Assembly: GCA_016841365.1 (NCBI GenBank)
Contig: JAENZI010000005.1
Location: forward strand, 62,001-126,000
DNA length: 64,000 nt
DNA from: Anaerolineaceae bacterium
Lineage (GTDB): Bacteria; Chloroflexota; Anaerolineae; Anaerolineales; Anaerolineaceae
Direction: 5' to 3'
Shown in pieces: positions 55,004 to 63,397 of the stretch. The first letter of the stretch is position 1, and the number at the start of each line of letters is the position of its first letter. Made by a program: the position numbers and the translations under genes. The notes below the pieces were generated by a model. It saw nothing but the letters and a program-made list of their open reading frames with translations. It had not been told where the DNA came from and did not search any database.

Positions 55004-55162
55004 ATTCCCTCACAATCTACAATCAAGTGTTTTTAATAATTAATTCTACCGAAAAATTGAGCTGTCTGATAACAGCCAAAAGGGTATTGAAAAATGGCAA
55101 AACAACACTCTAAAGCCAATTATAATTAGTTTGACACACATAATCAAAAAGTGAGGAAAGCG

Positions 55163-56455
55163 ATGCTAAAAGTATGCGTGATTGGTGCTGGTTCAACATA
55201 TACTCCTGAGCTGCTTTCAGGTTTTATTGACCGGCAGGATGAATTCCCTTTGGATGAGTTGTGGCTCATGGACATCGACAAAGAAAGACTGCAGATTGTC
55301 GGCGGTTTTGCAGAGAGAATGGCACATGCACACGGTGCCCGATTCAAAGTCATTCTCAGTACCGACCAAAAAGCATCAATTCAAGACTCTTCATACGTCA
55401 TCACCCAAATTCGGGTTGGTAAGATGGAGGCTCGCCGAGAAGATGAATATTTGGGCAAGCGGCATGGTTTAATCGGACAGGAAACGACCGGCGTAGGTGG
55501 GATGGCTAAGGCGCTCCGTACAATCCCGGTGATCATGGAAATAGCAGAAGACATTCAAGAGTATTCACCGCATGCCCTGCTGGTCAATTTTGCCAATCCC
55601 TCTGGCTTAATTACCGAAGCCCTTGCCAGGTACGCACCTCAGGTTTCAGCCGTAGGGTTATGCAATGCCACACTGACAACCAAGATGGAAATTTTGAAGG
55701 AACTCAACGAATTATTGGGCACCGACTTTGCCCCAGAAGAGACACATATCAAAACGCTTGGCTTGAATCACCTCACCTGGTTTTATGGTTTCGAGGTCAA
55801 CGGGCAGGATTATTGGCCTCAAATCATGGAAAATATGATTGAAAATATGAAACATGAAGAGGACCCATTTTTCGACCCGGATACACTCAAAGCGTTGGGG
55901 ATGCTGCCGAATTATTACCTTCGATATTATTACTACACCCAAAAATTAATAGCGCAACAGAATAATTGGCCGCCTTCACGAGCCGAAGAGGTCATCAAAA
56001 TTGAAACGGAACTGCTTAAGAAGTATGCAGATCCAAAATTAAACACCCCGCCTGATGAATTGATGCAACGCGGCGGTGCATATTATTCAACGGTGGCCAC
56101 ACAACTGCTGAATGCCCATTACAACAATTTGAATGAAATTCATGTCGTGAATACCCGCCAAAATGGTGCCGTTCCTTCATGGGACAATGAATGGGTGCTG
56201 GAAATGCCCTGCCATGTCAATGCCAGCGGAATTATGCCAATCCCTGCAGAAGCCCTGCCCTTGGTGTGTGAAGGCTTGATCACCCAGGTAAAAGCGTATG
56301 AGATCCTGACTGCAAAGGCGGCAGTGACAGGCGATCGAAAAGCTGCCTACCAGGCATTGCTCGCCCATCCATTAGGTCCTTCAGCAGATAAGGTGAGTTT
56401 TGTGCTACATGACATGCTGAAAACCAACCGCGAATATTTACCCAAGTTTTTCTAA
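55163..56455 (+). CDS. Family GH4 glycosidase (6-phospho-beta-glucosidase type)
   Basis: 430 residues from ATG 55163, chosen because GAGG lies six bases upstream; an in-frame GTG at 55151 is possible. GH4 enzymes use NAD and a divalent metal to break glycosidic bonds by oxidation and elimination. GAGSTYTPEL (8-17) binds NAD. NFANPSG precedes C167-N168 (GLCNATLT) and H203 (LNHLTWFYG), the Mn-binding pair. The TYTPELL motif is common in 6-phospho-beta-glucosidases. A BadF-type sugar kinase and an aminotransferase follow on the same strand. Confidence 0.9.
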   Translation: MLKVCVIGAGSTYTPELLSGFIDRQDEFPLDELWLMDIDKERLQIVGGFAERMAHAHGARFKVILSTDQKASIQDSSYVITQIRVGKMEARREDEYLGKRHGLIGQETTGVGGMAKALRTIPVIMEIAEDIQEYSPHALLVNFANPSGLITEALARYAPQVSAVGLCNATLTTKMEILKELNELLGTDFAPEETHIKTLGLNHLTWFYGFEVNGQDYWPQIMENMIENMKHEEDPFFDPDTLKALGMLPNYYLRYYYYTQKLIAQQNNWPPSRAEEVIKIETELLKKYADPKLNTPPDELMQRGGAYYSTVATQLLNAHYNNLNEIHVVNTRQNGAVPSWDNEWVLEMPCHVNASGIMPIPAEALPLVCEGLITQVKAYEILTAKAAVTGDRKAAYQALLAHPLGPSADKVSFVLHDMLKTNREYLPKFF

Positions 56456-56472
56456 TATACCTGGAGCGAGAT

Positions 56473-57480
56473 GTGACACAACCTGTTCAACATGGTTATT
56501 TGTTAGGGATTGATACCGGGTCTAGTAAAACGCATGCGATTATTTCTGACTTTGCAGGCAATGTATTGGGGTTTGGCGAGGCAGGAAGCGGGAATTATGA
56601 AGTCGTGGGGTTGCCCGGTTTGAAATCAGCCCTTAGCCATGCTGTAAATTTAGCCACAGCGCAATCAGGCATTAATAAAGAGGAAATCGTATCTATGGGT
56701 TTAGGCCTTGCCGGATATGATTGGCCTTCTGAAGAACCGCTGATGACCGAGGCCATCGAAGCGTTGCCGCTGGATGTCAAGTATCAATTTGTCAATGATG
56801 TGGTGCTTGGCCTGATTGCAGGCTCGACACACGGTTGGGGTATTGCAGTTGATGCGGGCACAGGCAACAACGTACGCGGACTGGATGAACACGGCAATAT
56901 GGGGCGCATTACGGGCAATGGCATTCGCTTTGGTGAAATTGGCGGCGCCAGTGAGCTGGTGTGGAAAGCGATGGTCGCCGTCACTTATGCCTGGTCTCAA
57001 CGGGGTCCAAAGACAAAACTGAGCCACTTATTTATGGATTATGCTGATGTGCAGACTGAAGCAGCCCTAATTGAAACTTTGGCAATGGACAATGTTCAAC
57101 TTGACTCAATGCTGGCGCGTGCTATTTTTTCGATCGCCGAAGAAGGAGACCTGGTCGCCAGCCAGCTTGTGTCGGAATCTGCCATTGAGTTGGCTCGCAA
57201 CACCAATGCCGTCATCCGGCAATTAAATATGCAGAATGAAGACTTCGAAGTGGTCCTAATCGGCAGTGTCTTCAACGCAGGGGATATTTACCTTTCCCCA
57301 TTCAAAGAGATGGTCTTAAAATTTGCGCCAAAGGCGAAATTTCTCAAGCTTTCCGTTCCACCGGTCGTCGGCGGTGTGTTGCTGGCTGCAAAGACGATCG
57401 GGCTTTCTGCTGATGACTTGCGAGATAATCTCATCCAATCAACCCTGGACTTACTCACACATAATCAACGAGCAACATGA
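56473..57480 (+). CDS. BadF/BadG/BcrA/BcrD-type sugar kinase (N-acetylglucosamine kinase-like)
   Basis: 335 residues with a GTG start and GGAGCG site, 17 bases after the GH4 gene. The actin-fold ATPase phosphate-1 motif is GIDTGSSKTHAIISD, and phosphate-2 is GIAVDAGTGNNVRG with GNGIRFGEIGGASELV. This matches N-acetylglucosamine kinases of the BadF group. It should phosphorylate a sugar or amino sugar released by or feeding the GH4 enzyme. Benzoyl-CoA reductase activators share the fold but carry a CxC cluster motif that is absent here. Confidence 0.82.
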   Translation: MTQPVQHGYLLGIDTGSSKTHAIISDFAGNVLGFGEAGSGNYEVVGLPGLKSALSHAVNLATAQSGINKEEIVSMGLGLAGYDWPSEEPLMTEAIEALPLDVKYQFVNDVVLGLIAGSTHGWGIAVDAGTGNNVRGLDEHGNMGRITGNGIRFGEIGGASELVWKAMVAVTYAWSQRGPKTKLSHLFMDYADVQTEAALIETLAMDNVQLDSMLARAIFSIAEEGDLVASQLVSESAIELARNTNAVIRQLNMQNEDFEVVLIGSVFNAGDIYLSPFKEMVLKFAPKAKFLKLSVPPVVGGVLLAAKTIGLSADDLRDNLIQSTLDLLTHNQRAT

Positions 57481-57597
57481 TTATATTTTTATATTTCACA
57501 CGACATTTTCTAATCTAATGTATACTTCTTCCAACCAAAACATCTATGGGCTTATGGATGTGATGGAATATAAATTTATACTTTTCAGGAGAGATGT

Positions 57598-58896
57598 ATG
57601 ACACAACTGGCAGTTTTTGGAGGGCAACCGATTCGGACAGAAAAATATCCACGATGGCCGGTGTTTGACTATCGAGATATTGAAGCCGTCACAAACACTA
57701 TCAAATCAGGACGTTGGGGCGGTTTTCCCTATCCTGGCCCAAATACGGCAGCGTTCGCAGAACGGTTTGCTGAAATGCAAGGCGGCGGCTATGCAGTACC
57801 GATGCTAAATGGCACCATCACCATGGAAGTTGCATTACGGGCAGCCGACATCGGCTGGGGCGACGAAGTCATCGTGCCTGCCTATACCTTCCAGGCGACG
57901 GCTTATGCGCCCATGGTCGTGGGTGCTTGCCCGGTGATCGTTGATATCAGCCCTGACAATTACTGCATCGATCCACAAAGGGTGAAAGAAGCCATCACAT
58001 CAAAGACAAAAGCCATCATCGTCGTTCACATCGCCAACCAAATGACCGACATGGATGCCATCATGGAAATTGCCAAAACACATGGGTTGGTCGTGATTGA
58101 AGATAGTGCCCATGCGCACGGCGCCCGATGGCGTGGGATGGGATCCGGTACAATCGGTGATTTCGGCTCCTTCAGTCTGCAATCCGCAAAGATCCTGACC
58201 ACAGGCGAAGGCGGTGTTTTATTGTGCAAAGATGAAAAGATGGCTGAAAGAGCAGCCAGCATCATCGATTGCGGTCGTCCTAAAGATGCAGACGGCAAGA
58301 ACTACACCATGGGTGTGAATTACCGCTGGTCAGAAATTCACGCTGCTTTAGGATTAGTTGCGCTTGAACGCTTTCCGGAACAAATGCAGGAACGTGAATC
58401 AAATGCAGATTATTTAGAGGAGAGCTTAAGCGAGATCGAAGGCATCTCCCTGCTCAAGCGCGACCTCCGGCACACTCGAAGAAGTTTTTACCGTTATATT
58501 ATTAACATCAATCCTGATTATTTCAATTGTGAACATCAGGTCTTTTGTTATGCACTCTCAAAAGAAGGCATCCCGGTTGATACCGGATACCCGGCTATGA
58601 ACCGCTATGACCTGTTTCAACCTCAGCTCTCAAAGCTGCCTGTGCCGAGCGCTTTCCCCGAGTATTTTGACTTCGAAAACATGTCACTACCTATCACGGA
58701 ACGTGCCAGCCAGGTTGAGGCTGTTTGGATGGGTGAATCAATCTTCCGTGCTGGAAAACAAGGTGTGGATGACCTTGTAGCTGGCATTAACAAGTTAGCT
58801 CAAAACAGAGGTCAATTATCCAAACTGGCAGAAAACCGGCAGCGAATGCTTGACCAGCATGGATCTGTAGATCTCAGTCGCTTGGCAGAATTCTAA
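57598..58896 (+). CDS. DegT/DnrJ/EryC1/StrS-family PLP aminotransferase
   Basis: 432 residues. PLP is held by K198 (SLQSAKILTTGEGG), D169 (IEDSAHAHG) and the VPAYTFQATA segment. These enzymes transaminate sugar ketones, inositol ketones or AHBA-type cyclic ketones. The order GH4, sugar kinase, DegT suggests a keto or amino sugar pathway. A GGAGAG ribosome site precedes the ATG and a terminator follows. It is slightly longer than most family members. Confidence 0.9.
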   Translation: MTQLAVFGGQPIRTEKYPRWPVFDYRDIEAVTNTIKSGRWGGFPYPGPNTAAFAERFAEMQGGGYAVPMLNGTITMEVALRAADIGWGDEVIVPAYTFQATAYAPMVVGACPVIVDISPDNYCIDPQRVKEAITSKTKAIIVVHIANQMTDMDAIMEIAKTHGLVVIEDSAHAHGARWRGMGSGTIGDFGSFSLQSAKILTTGEGGVLLCKDEKMAERAASIIDCGRPKDADGKNYTMGVNYRWSEIHAALGLVALERFPEQMQERESNADYLEESLSEIEGISLLKRDLRHTRRSFYRYIININPDYFNCEHQVFCYALSKEGIPVDTGYPAMNRYDLFQPQLSKLPVPSAFPEYFDFENMSLPITERASQVEAVWMGESIFRAGKQGVDDLVAGINKLAQNRGQLSKLAENRQRMLDQHGSVDLSRLAEF

Positions 58897-58915
58897 AATT
58901 GCCTTTAAATTAATG

Positions 58916-58950
58916 AGCGCTGCCAGGAATGTCTCTGACAGCGCTTTTTT
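58916..58950 (+). terminator. Terminator after the DegT gene
   Basis: AGCGCTGCCAG (58916-58926) pairs with CTGACAGCGCT (58935-58945) with one mismatch and an eight-base loop, followed by TTTTT. It also lies just beyond the stop of the convergent GGT gene. Confidence 0.85.
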
Positions 58951-58962
58951 GTAAGCAAAAAC

Positions 58963-60648
58963 TCAGTAACCCATTGCACAACCATCTTTACGTGGATCCG
59001 AACCTGCTGTCAACACGCCGGTTGCTGGATCACGCAGAATAATTTGACCAATACCAAACACCCGACGCTGAACACCGCTGATTGGTGAAATGTGGTGACC
59101 TTTTCGCCGCAATGCTGCTGCTTCTTCAAACGTAAACCCCTCTTCGAGATAAACTTCTCCACCAGGTTCATCTGCGCCGACTCCTTCGCAAAGGTCAATA
59201 TTCAAACGGAATCTCGGCATATCCAAAGCCTGCTGCGGGTTATGTCGGCAGTCAATCATGTTCGATAAGACCTGTAGATGACCCTGTGGCTGCATAAACC
59301 CGCCTTTTACCCCAAAGCTGGCGTATAGTTCACCATCTTGTGTCAGCATCGCAGGAATAATCGTGTGATATGGGCGTTTCCCTCCTACAAGCGCATTTGG
59401 ATGCTCCGGGTCAAGGCTGAATAACGCAGCGCGATTGTGCAATAATACACCAGCACCAGGGACAATCAGCCCCGTTCCCCCAATCATGTAAATACTGTTT
59501 ATGAAAGAACACGCGTTTCCCTGTTCATCAATCACACTTAAATAAACCGTGTCATCACCGATAGGCTGTATTCCGGATTTCAGATGTTTGATGGATGTTT
59601 CGCGATTAATCATATTTCGGCGTTCCCTGGTGTAATCATCAGAAAGCAATTGCTCTAAAGGAATATCAGAGAACTTCGGATCCGAAACCCATTGCAAAGC
59701 TTCAGCAAAGCCCAGCCGCATGCACTCAATCAGAGTATGGGTGCGCTCAATATGATCCATCCCGGCCAGATCGAAACCATTGGCAATCTTAACCGCCATG
59801 ATCGCAGCCAAACCCTGCCCGTTGGGCGGACACTCATAGAGCCGAAAATCACGGTAGTCTGCATAAATAGGCTCGACCCATTCTGCCTCAAAATCCATCA
59901 TATCTGAAGGTTCGAGCCATCCCCCGTATTTTTGAACGTAATCACAAAGCTGTTGGGCGAATTCACCTTGATAGAAATGATCTTTCCCATGGTTGGCGAT
60001 GTTCAATAATGTTTCGCCCAATGTACGCAAGCGGATAATTTCACCAACTGCAGGTGCGCGTCCGTCAATTAGAAATTCTTTGGCACTCGTTTGCTGTGGT
60101 CCAATTCGCTGCTGATGTTGAGGAAGTGAATCATCAACCTCATCACGCTGTAATTGGCCTGCAATCATTTGCCAGTCAGCGCCAATCCACTCTGTGACCG
60201 GATAGCCTTCGAGCGCATAATTGATGGCTGGGGCTAAAACATCTGTAAATTGCATCTTGCCAAAGCGTGACAGCAATGCGGACCAACCACCCACAGTGCC
60301 CGGAACACTTACGGCATGACCTGTAAACAAAGGATAGCGTTGATAGCCCGCTTGCTTGATTTCATCGATCGAGGACGCTGCAGCGGCTGGACCGCTGCCG
60401 TTCAGGGCATAAACCCGCTTATCTGCTGCATGCCAGTATAGGGCAAAACAATCACCTCCGACCCCGGTTGAGAACGGCTCAACCACATTTAAAGCCGCGG
60501 CAACAGCCACAGCAGCATCTGCTGCAGTCCCGCCAGAACGCAGAATATCCAACCCGGCCAGAGTTGCTAAAGGCTGGCTGGATGCCACCATCCCATGGGT
60601 TGAGATCACGTTGCTTCTGCGCGATCGAAATTTAAAATCATATTGCAT
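58963..60648 (-). CDS. Gamma-glutamyltransferase family protein
   Basis: 561 residues of the Ntn-hydrolase GGT family, self-cleaved before a catalytic Thr. T367 (DDTVYLSVIDEQGNA) aligns with the catalytic Thr of E. coli GGT; the following Thr is Val and the His is Tyr, a variant common in GGT-like proteins that may be acylases. TGVGGDCFALYW near residue 61 and PNGQGLAAI are present, as is the C-terminal GSDPRKDGCAMGY. No signal peptide is visible, so it may be cytoplasmic, unlike classical GGT. Confidence 0.87.
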   Translation of the reverse strand: MQYDFKFRSRRSNVISTHGMVASSQPLATLAGLDILRSGGTAADAAVAVAAALNVVEPFSTGVGGDCFALYWHAADKRVYALNGSGPAAAASSIDEIKQAGYQRYPLFTGHAVSVPGTVGGWSALLSRFGKMQFTDVLAPAINYALEGYPVTEWIGADWQMIAGQLQRDEVDDSLPQHQQRIGPQQTSAKEFLIDGRAPAVGEIIRLRTLGETLLNIANHGKDHFYQGEFAQQLCDYVQKYGGWLEPSDMMDFEAEWVEPIYADYRDFRLYECPPNGQGLAAIMAVKIANGFDLAGMDHIERTHTLIECMRLGFAEALQWVSDPKFSDIPLEQLLSDDYTRERRNMINRETSIKHLKSGIQPIGDDTVYLSVIDEQGNACSFINSIYMIGGTGLIVPGAGVLLHNRAALFSLDPEHPNALVGGKRPYHTIIPAMLTQDGELYASFGVKGGFMQPQGHLQVLSNMIDCRHNPQQALDMPRFRLNIDLCEGVGADEPGGEVYLEEGFTFEEAAALRRKGHHISPISGVQRRVFGIGQIILRDPATGVLTAGSDPRKDGCAMGY

Positions 60649-61180
60649 ATTATTGCCTGCCTTTGCGAAATTGATCTATCGACCTTACATTATACTTGAC
60701 TGCCGAACGACTTTAGGTGAAAAATTTAGAAGTAATCCATGAGAAAGATACTTGGATGAATTTGTGTTGGTTTACTTACCCTTTTAAGTGCAGATTGCTT
60801 CTAGTAGCGTACGACTGCCGACTAGATTGTGATCTCAAACCAGCTGTAACCACAGCTTTAGGCATCAGATCAACATATATATATTATTGGACGACAGAAC
60901 CCGTAAATAAATAATGATGCTTTATATTTACGTTACACTGCCTGGCCACCCCAATCCAATAATTGGATCAGTCCGCGTATTGATCATCCTTATGGCAAAG
61001 ATTTGTGAGATATATTCATTTTTCTCAATATCTACACGAAACTTATCTGATTTACTGATATTTCTACTGCTTACCCGAAGTGTAATTATGTAATTCCTTT
61101 GGCTATAAGATTTTGAGTTGTCCTCTCGTTAATCTTATAATGAAATACACAGAATGGTCACCAGATATGATGGAGGCACG
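60649..61180. other. 532-base intergenic stretch upstream of the Pfk-2-like kinase
   Basis: No convincing gene. It holds two short dyads: GTAAATA/TATTTAC (60903-60931) and ATCCAA-TAA-TTGGAT (60954-60968). A 65-codon frame at 60717 lacks a ribosome site and any recognisable motif. I see no tRNA or riboswitch. Confidence 0.5.
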
Positions 61181-62125
61181 ATGGAAAAGAACATTGTTAC
61201 TTTAACCCTTAACCCCGCACTGGATAAAATATCCGGCGTCACTCAAGTTGTTCCCAATCATAAGTTGCGCTGTGATTACCCAAAACACGAAGCAGGCGGT
61301 GGAGGCATTAATGTATCCAGGGCAATTCGCCGCTTAGGTGGTGATAGCCTTGCGCTGTTTCCGTGTGGTGGCCCAAACGGGGAGATTATCAAATCTAAGT
61401 TAGAAGAAGAGCACGTCAAATACAAAATCATGCCCATCATCGGAGATACCCGTGAAAATATCACGATTTTTGAAGGCAATTCACACCAGCAATTTCGTTT
61501 TATCATGCCGGGTCCGGATCTAACCGATGACGAATGGGAGAATACTCTAAAGTTTATCAAGAATCTTGATCCAACACCTAATTACCTTGTGGTAAGCGGC
61601 AGTAACCCTGGTGGGATGCCTGATGAATTTTATGGAGAGCTCTCAAAACTTGCCAAAAGGATTGATTGCAAGCTGATTGTGGACACCTCTGGTGAGGGGC
61701 TGAAAGATGCCGCAGACGCCGGTGTCTATCTTTTGAAACCAAACATGCGGGAATTAGGTCAATTAGCGGGTGGTGACATTAAAAGCGAAACCCATCAGCG
61801 TGAAGCTGCACGTGCCCTTGTCGACTCTGGAAACGCAGAAGTTGTTATTGTCTCCCTGGGCGCTGGTGGTGCATTATTAGTGACATCAGAAATTAATGAG
61901 CAACTGCGCTCACCTACTGTGCCTATTCGCAGCAAATTAGGCGCAGGGGATAGTATGGTTGCAGGAATCGTCCTGAAACTCGCACAGGGCGCCGATATCC
62001 GTGAGGCGACGCAATACGGAATCGCAGCGGGTGCCGCCACAGTGATGACAGAGGGTACTGAGCTGAGTAACAAGACAGATACCGATAACCTATTTGCGAA
62101 AATTGCTGATAGCGATATGAAGTAA
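61181..62125 (+). CDS. pfkB: PfkB-family 6-phosphofructokinase (Pfk-2-like)
   Basis: 314 residues from ATG 61181, preceded by TGGAGG; an upstream ATG at 61154 is less likely. Sugar-binding GGGGINVSRAIRRLGG (39-54), VVSGSNPGGMP, LLKPNMRELGQL and the catalytic base D257 in SKLGAGDSMVAG match E. coli Pfk-2 closely, more than 1-phosphofructokinase. It phosphorylates fructose 6-phosphate, or possibly tagatose 6-phosphate, with ATP. It is transcribed alone. With GAPDH elsewhere in the window it supports glycolysis. Confidence 0.85.
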   Translation: MEKNIVTLTLNPALDKISGVTQVVPNHKLRCDYPKHEAGGGGINVSRAIRRLGGDSLALFPCGGPNGEIIKSKLEEEHVKYKIMPIIGDTRENITIFEGNSHQQFRFIMPGPDLTDDEWENTLKFIKNLDPTPNYLVVSGSNPGGMPDEFYGELSKLAKRIDCKLIVDTSGEGLKDAADAGVYLLKPNMRELGQLAGGDIKSETHQREAARALVDSGNAEVVIVSLGAGGALLVTSEINEQLRSPTVPIRSKLGAGDSMVAGIVLKLAQGADIREATQYGIAAGAATVMTEGTELSNKTDTDNLFAKIADSDMK

Positions 62126-62169
62126 CCCCCATCCTATGTGAGTTGATTTTTTCCAGTATTAAACAAAAT

Positions 62170-62199
62170 GACCCAGCAATCAATGTCCATTTCCGGGTC
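62170..62199. terminator. Weak bidirectional hairpin between pfkB and DUF5320 genes
   Basis: GACCC (62170-62174) pairs with GGGTC (62195-62199) across 20 bases, with T-rich sequence following on the plus strand. It sits between two convergent genes. Confidence 0.3.
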
Positions 62200-62205
62200 T
62201 TATTT

Positions 62206-62463
62206 CTATTTTTCTTCCAAATCTGACAATCTCTGGTTGATCGCCTCTAACTGGCTTGTCAACCGCTGCTTTTCAGAATCAAGTTGTGTCTTTTCATCCA
62301 CGTTTGCTTGACCCCACCAAGCGAAACCAGGTCCCCAACCTCGAAAGCCACGTCCGAAGCCCAAAAAACCTCGTCCCCCTCGCGCTGCGCCTCCTCCGCA
62401 CGGTCCTAAACCTCGCCCTGTCGGGCCAGTGCTACGTGGACCAGTCCCATCATATCCAGGCAT
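62206..62463 (-). CDS. DUF5320-family Gly/Arg-rich protein
   Basis: 85 residues with a very strong AAAGGAGGTGG ribosome site. The N-terminus MPGYDGTGPRSTGPTGRGLG and a long Gly/Arg/Phe/Trp-rich segment to residue 50 are diagnostic of DUF5320. The C-terminal 30 residues (DEKTQLDSEKQRLTSQLEAI onward) should form a coiled coil. These proteins typically neighbour NifX-like and MinD-ferredoxin genes, as here. Function unknown. It is 46 bases downstream of the padR-type gene on the same strand. Confidence 0.82.
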   Translation of the reverse strand: MPGYDGTGPRSTGPTGRGLGPCGGGAARGGRGFLGFGRGFRGWGPGFAWWGQANVDEKTQLDSEKQRLTSQLEAINQRLSDLEEK

Positions 62464-62509
62464 TTTTCCACCTCCTTTCTAAAGTTTTATATATCTATTA
62501 TTTGATTTA

Positions 62510-62947
62510 TTACGCCTGCTCTTCGATAAGATCTAAAATTTTCCTAATTCTTTCAGCCGTTTCAATCAATGACAAAGATGCACGCTGTAGTGAAGCTTTG
62601 CCGCTATCTGTCAATTTATAAACCCGTCTCGGTGGTCCATGCGTTTCTTTAGTATCCCAGTCGGACTCTACCAGACCAACCTCTTCATATTCACGTAGAA
62701 TTCGGTAAATCACGCTCGGATTGATTGTCCCTAAACCAATCGATTCTAGTTTCTCAAGTAATGCATAACCATGTAGGTTATCATCCTGTAAGAACGCTAA
62801 AAGCGCTGGCTCTACCAGTCGGACATCCATCAGCGAGTATTCTCCCATCCAGCGCATTCCCCTTCCTCTACCCCTACCACGAGGCTGTCCTCTTCCCCTG
62901 CCCCGGCCAAATCCACCGCCCAAATCAGAATCTTGTTCGTTATACAT
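62510..62947 (-). CDS. PadR-family transcriptional regulator
   Basis: 145 residues. An Arg/Gly-rich N-terminal tail (about 9-30) is followed by a PadR winged helix (about 40-115: PALLAFLQDDNLHGYALLEKLE, then INPSVIYRILREYEEVGLVESDW). PadR proteins repress promoters and respond to small ligands. The tail resembles the Gly/Arg-rich part of the adjacent DUF5320 protein. It is divergent from the NifX/MinD-ferredoxin genes and probably controls the shared intergenic region. An AAGGAG site precedes the ATG. Confidence 0.9.
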   Translation of the reverse strand: MYNEQDSDLGGGFGRGRGRGQPRGRGRGRGMRWMGEYSLMDVRLVEPALLAFLQDDNLHGYALLEKLESIGLGTINPSVIYRILREYEEVGLVESDWDTKETHGPPRRVYKLTDSGKASLQRASLSLIETAERIRKILDLIEEQA

Positions 62948-62965
62948 TTGTTTCTCCTTGTGCCT

Positions 62966-63021
62966 ATATACTAATATACTATTTGCATTATGTCAATAGA
63001 CGGATATAATTATGATATACT
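62966..63021. promoter_or_regulatory. Back-to-back promoters with ATATACT repeats (candidate PadR operator)
   Basis: Minus strand: TTGACA (62991-62996) and TAGTAT (62968-62973), 17 bases apart, for padR. Plus strand: TTGCAT (62983-62988) and TATAAT (63005-63010), 16 bases apart, for the NifX-like gene. ATATACTA occurs twice in tandem (62966-62981), covering the padR -10, and ATATACT again at 63015-63021, near the plus-strand start point. Confidence 0.55.
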
Positions 63022-63053
63022 CTCAAAACAACAATAACTACTAAGGAGACAGT

Positions 63054-63395
63054 ATGATATTGATGATTTCAAGCCAGGGCGATACCCTGCAAAGCGAACC
63101 CAGCCTCAGGTTTGGAAGGGCACCATATTTTATTGAGTTCAATTTGGAAGATGATTCCTGGAAAGCGCATGAAAATCCTGCTGTTTCTGAAGCGGGAGGC
63201 GCAGGTGTGGCAGCCTCACAATTTTTAATTGATAAGAAGGCATCTGCTGCTTTGAGTGGCAGGTTCGGCCCTAATGCCCATTACGCACTAACGCACGCAA
63301 ATATTCGCATGGTCACATTCGATGGAGATTATCGTTCTGTGCAGTCTGTGATTGATGCTTATAAAGACGAAAAATTACAAGAGGCTAAGCATTAA
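63054..63395 (+). CDS. NifX/NifB-type iron-molybdenum cofactor family protein
   Basis: 113 residues with an AAGGAG site. It has the family pattern: PSLRFGRAPYFIEFNLED, a GGAGVAASQFLIDKKASAAL segment and VTFDGDYRSVQSVIDAY. It is shorter than the paralogue at 30816 and lacks its His-rich insert. It precedes a MinD/ferredoxin ATPase by two bases, so they form an operon. Such pairs occur in many anaerobes without nitrogenase; their metal or cluster cargo is unknown. Confidence 0.85.
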   Translation: MILMISSQGDTLQSEPSLRFGRAPYFIEFNLEDDSWKAHENPAVSEAGGAGVAASQFLIDKKASAALSGRFGPNAHYALTHANIRMVTFDGDYRSVQSVIDAYKDEKLQEAKH

Positions 63396-63397
63396 AC

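Noticed and set aside
56473-57480. Benzoyl-CoA or 2-hydroxyacyl-CoA dehydratase activator role for the BadF-type protein
   Set aside because: It lacks the cluster-binding Cys motif of activators and neighbours a glycosidase, so a sugar kinase fits better.
60717-60914. 65-codon open frame in the 532-base intergenic region
   Set aside because: No ribosome site, no domain pattern and atypical residue use. I could not support it as a gene.
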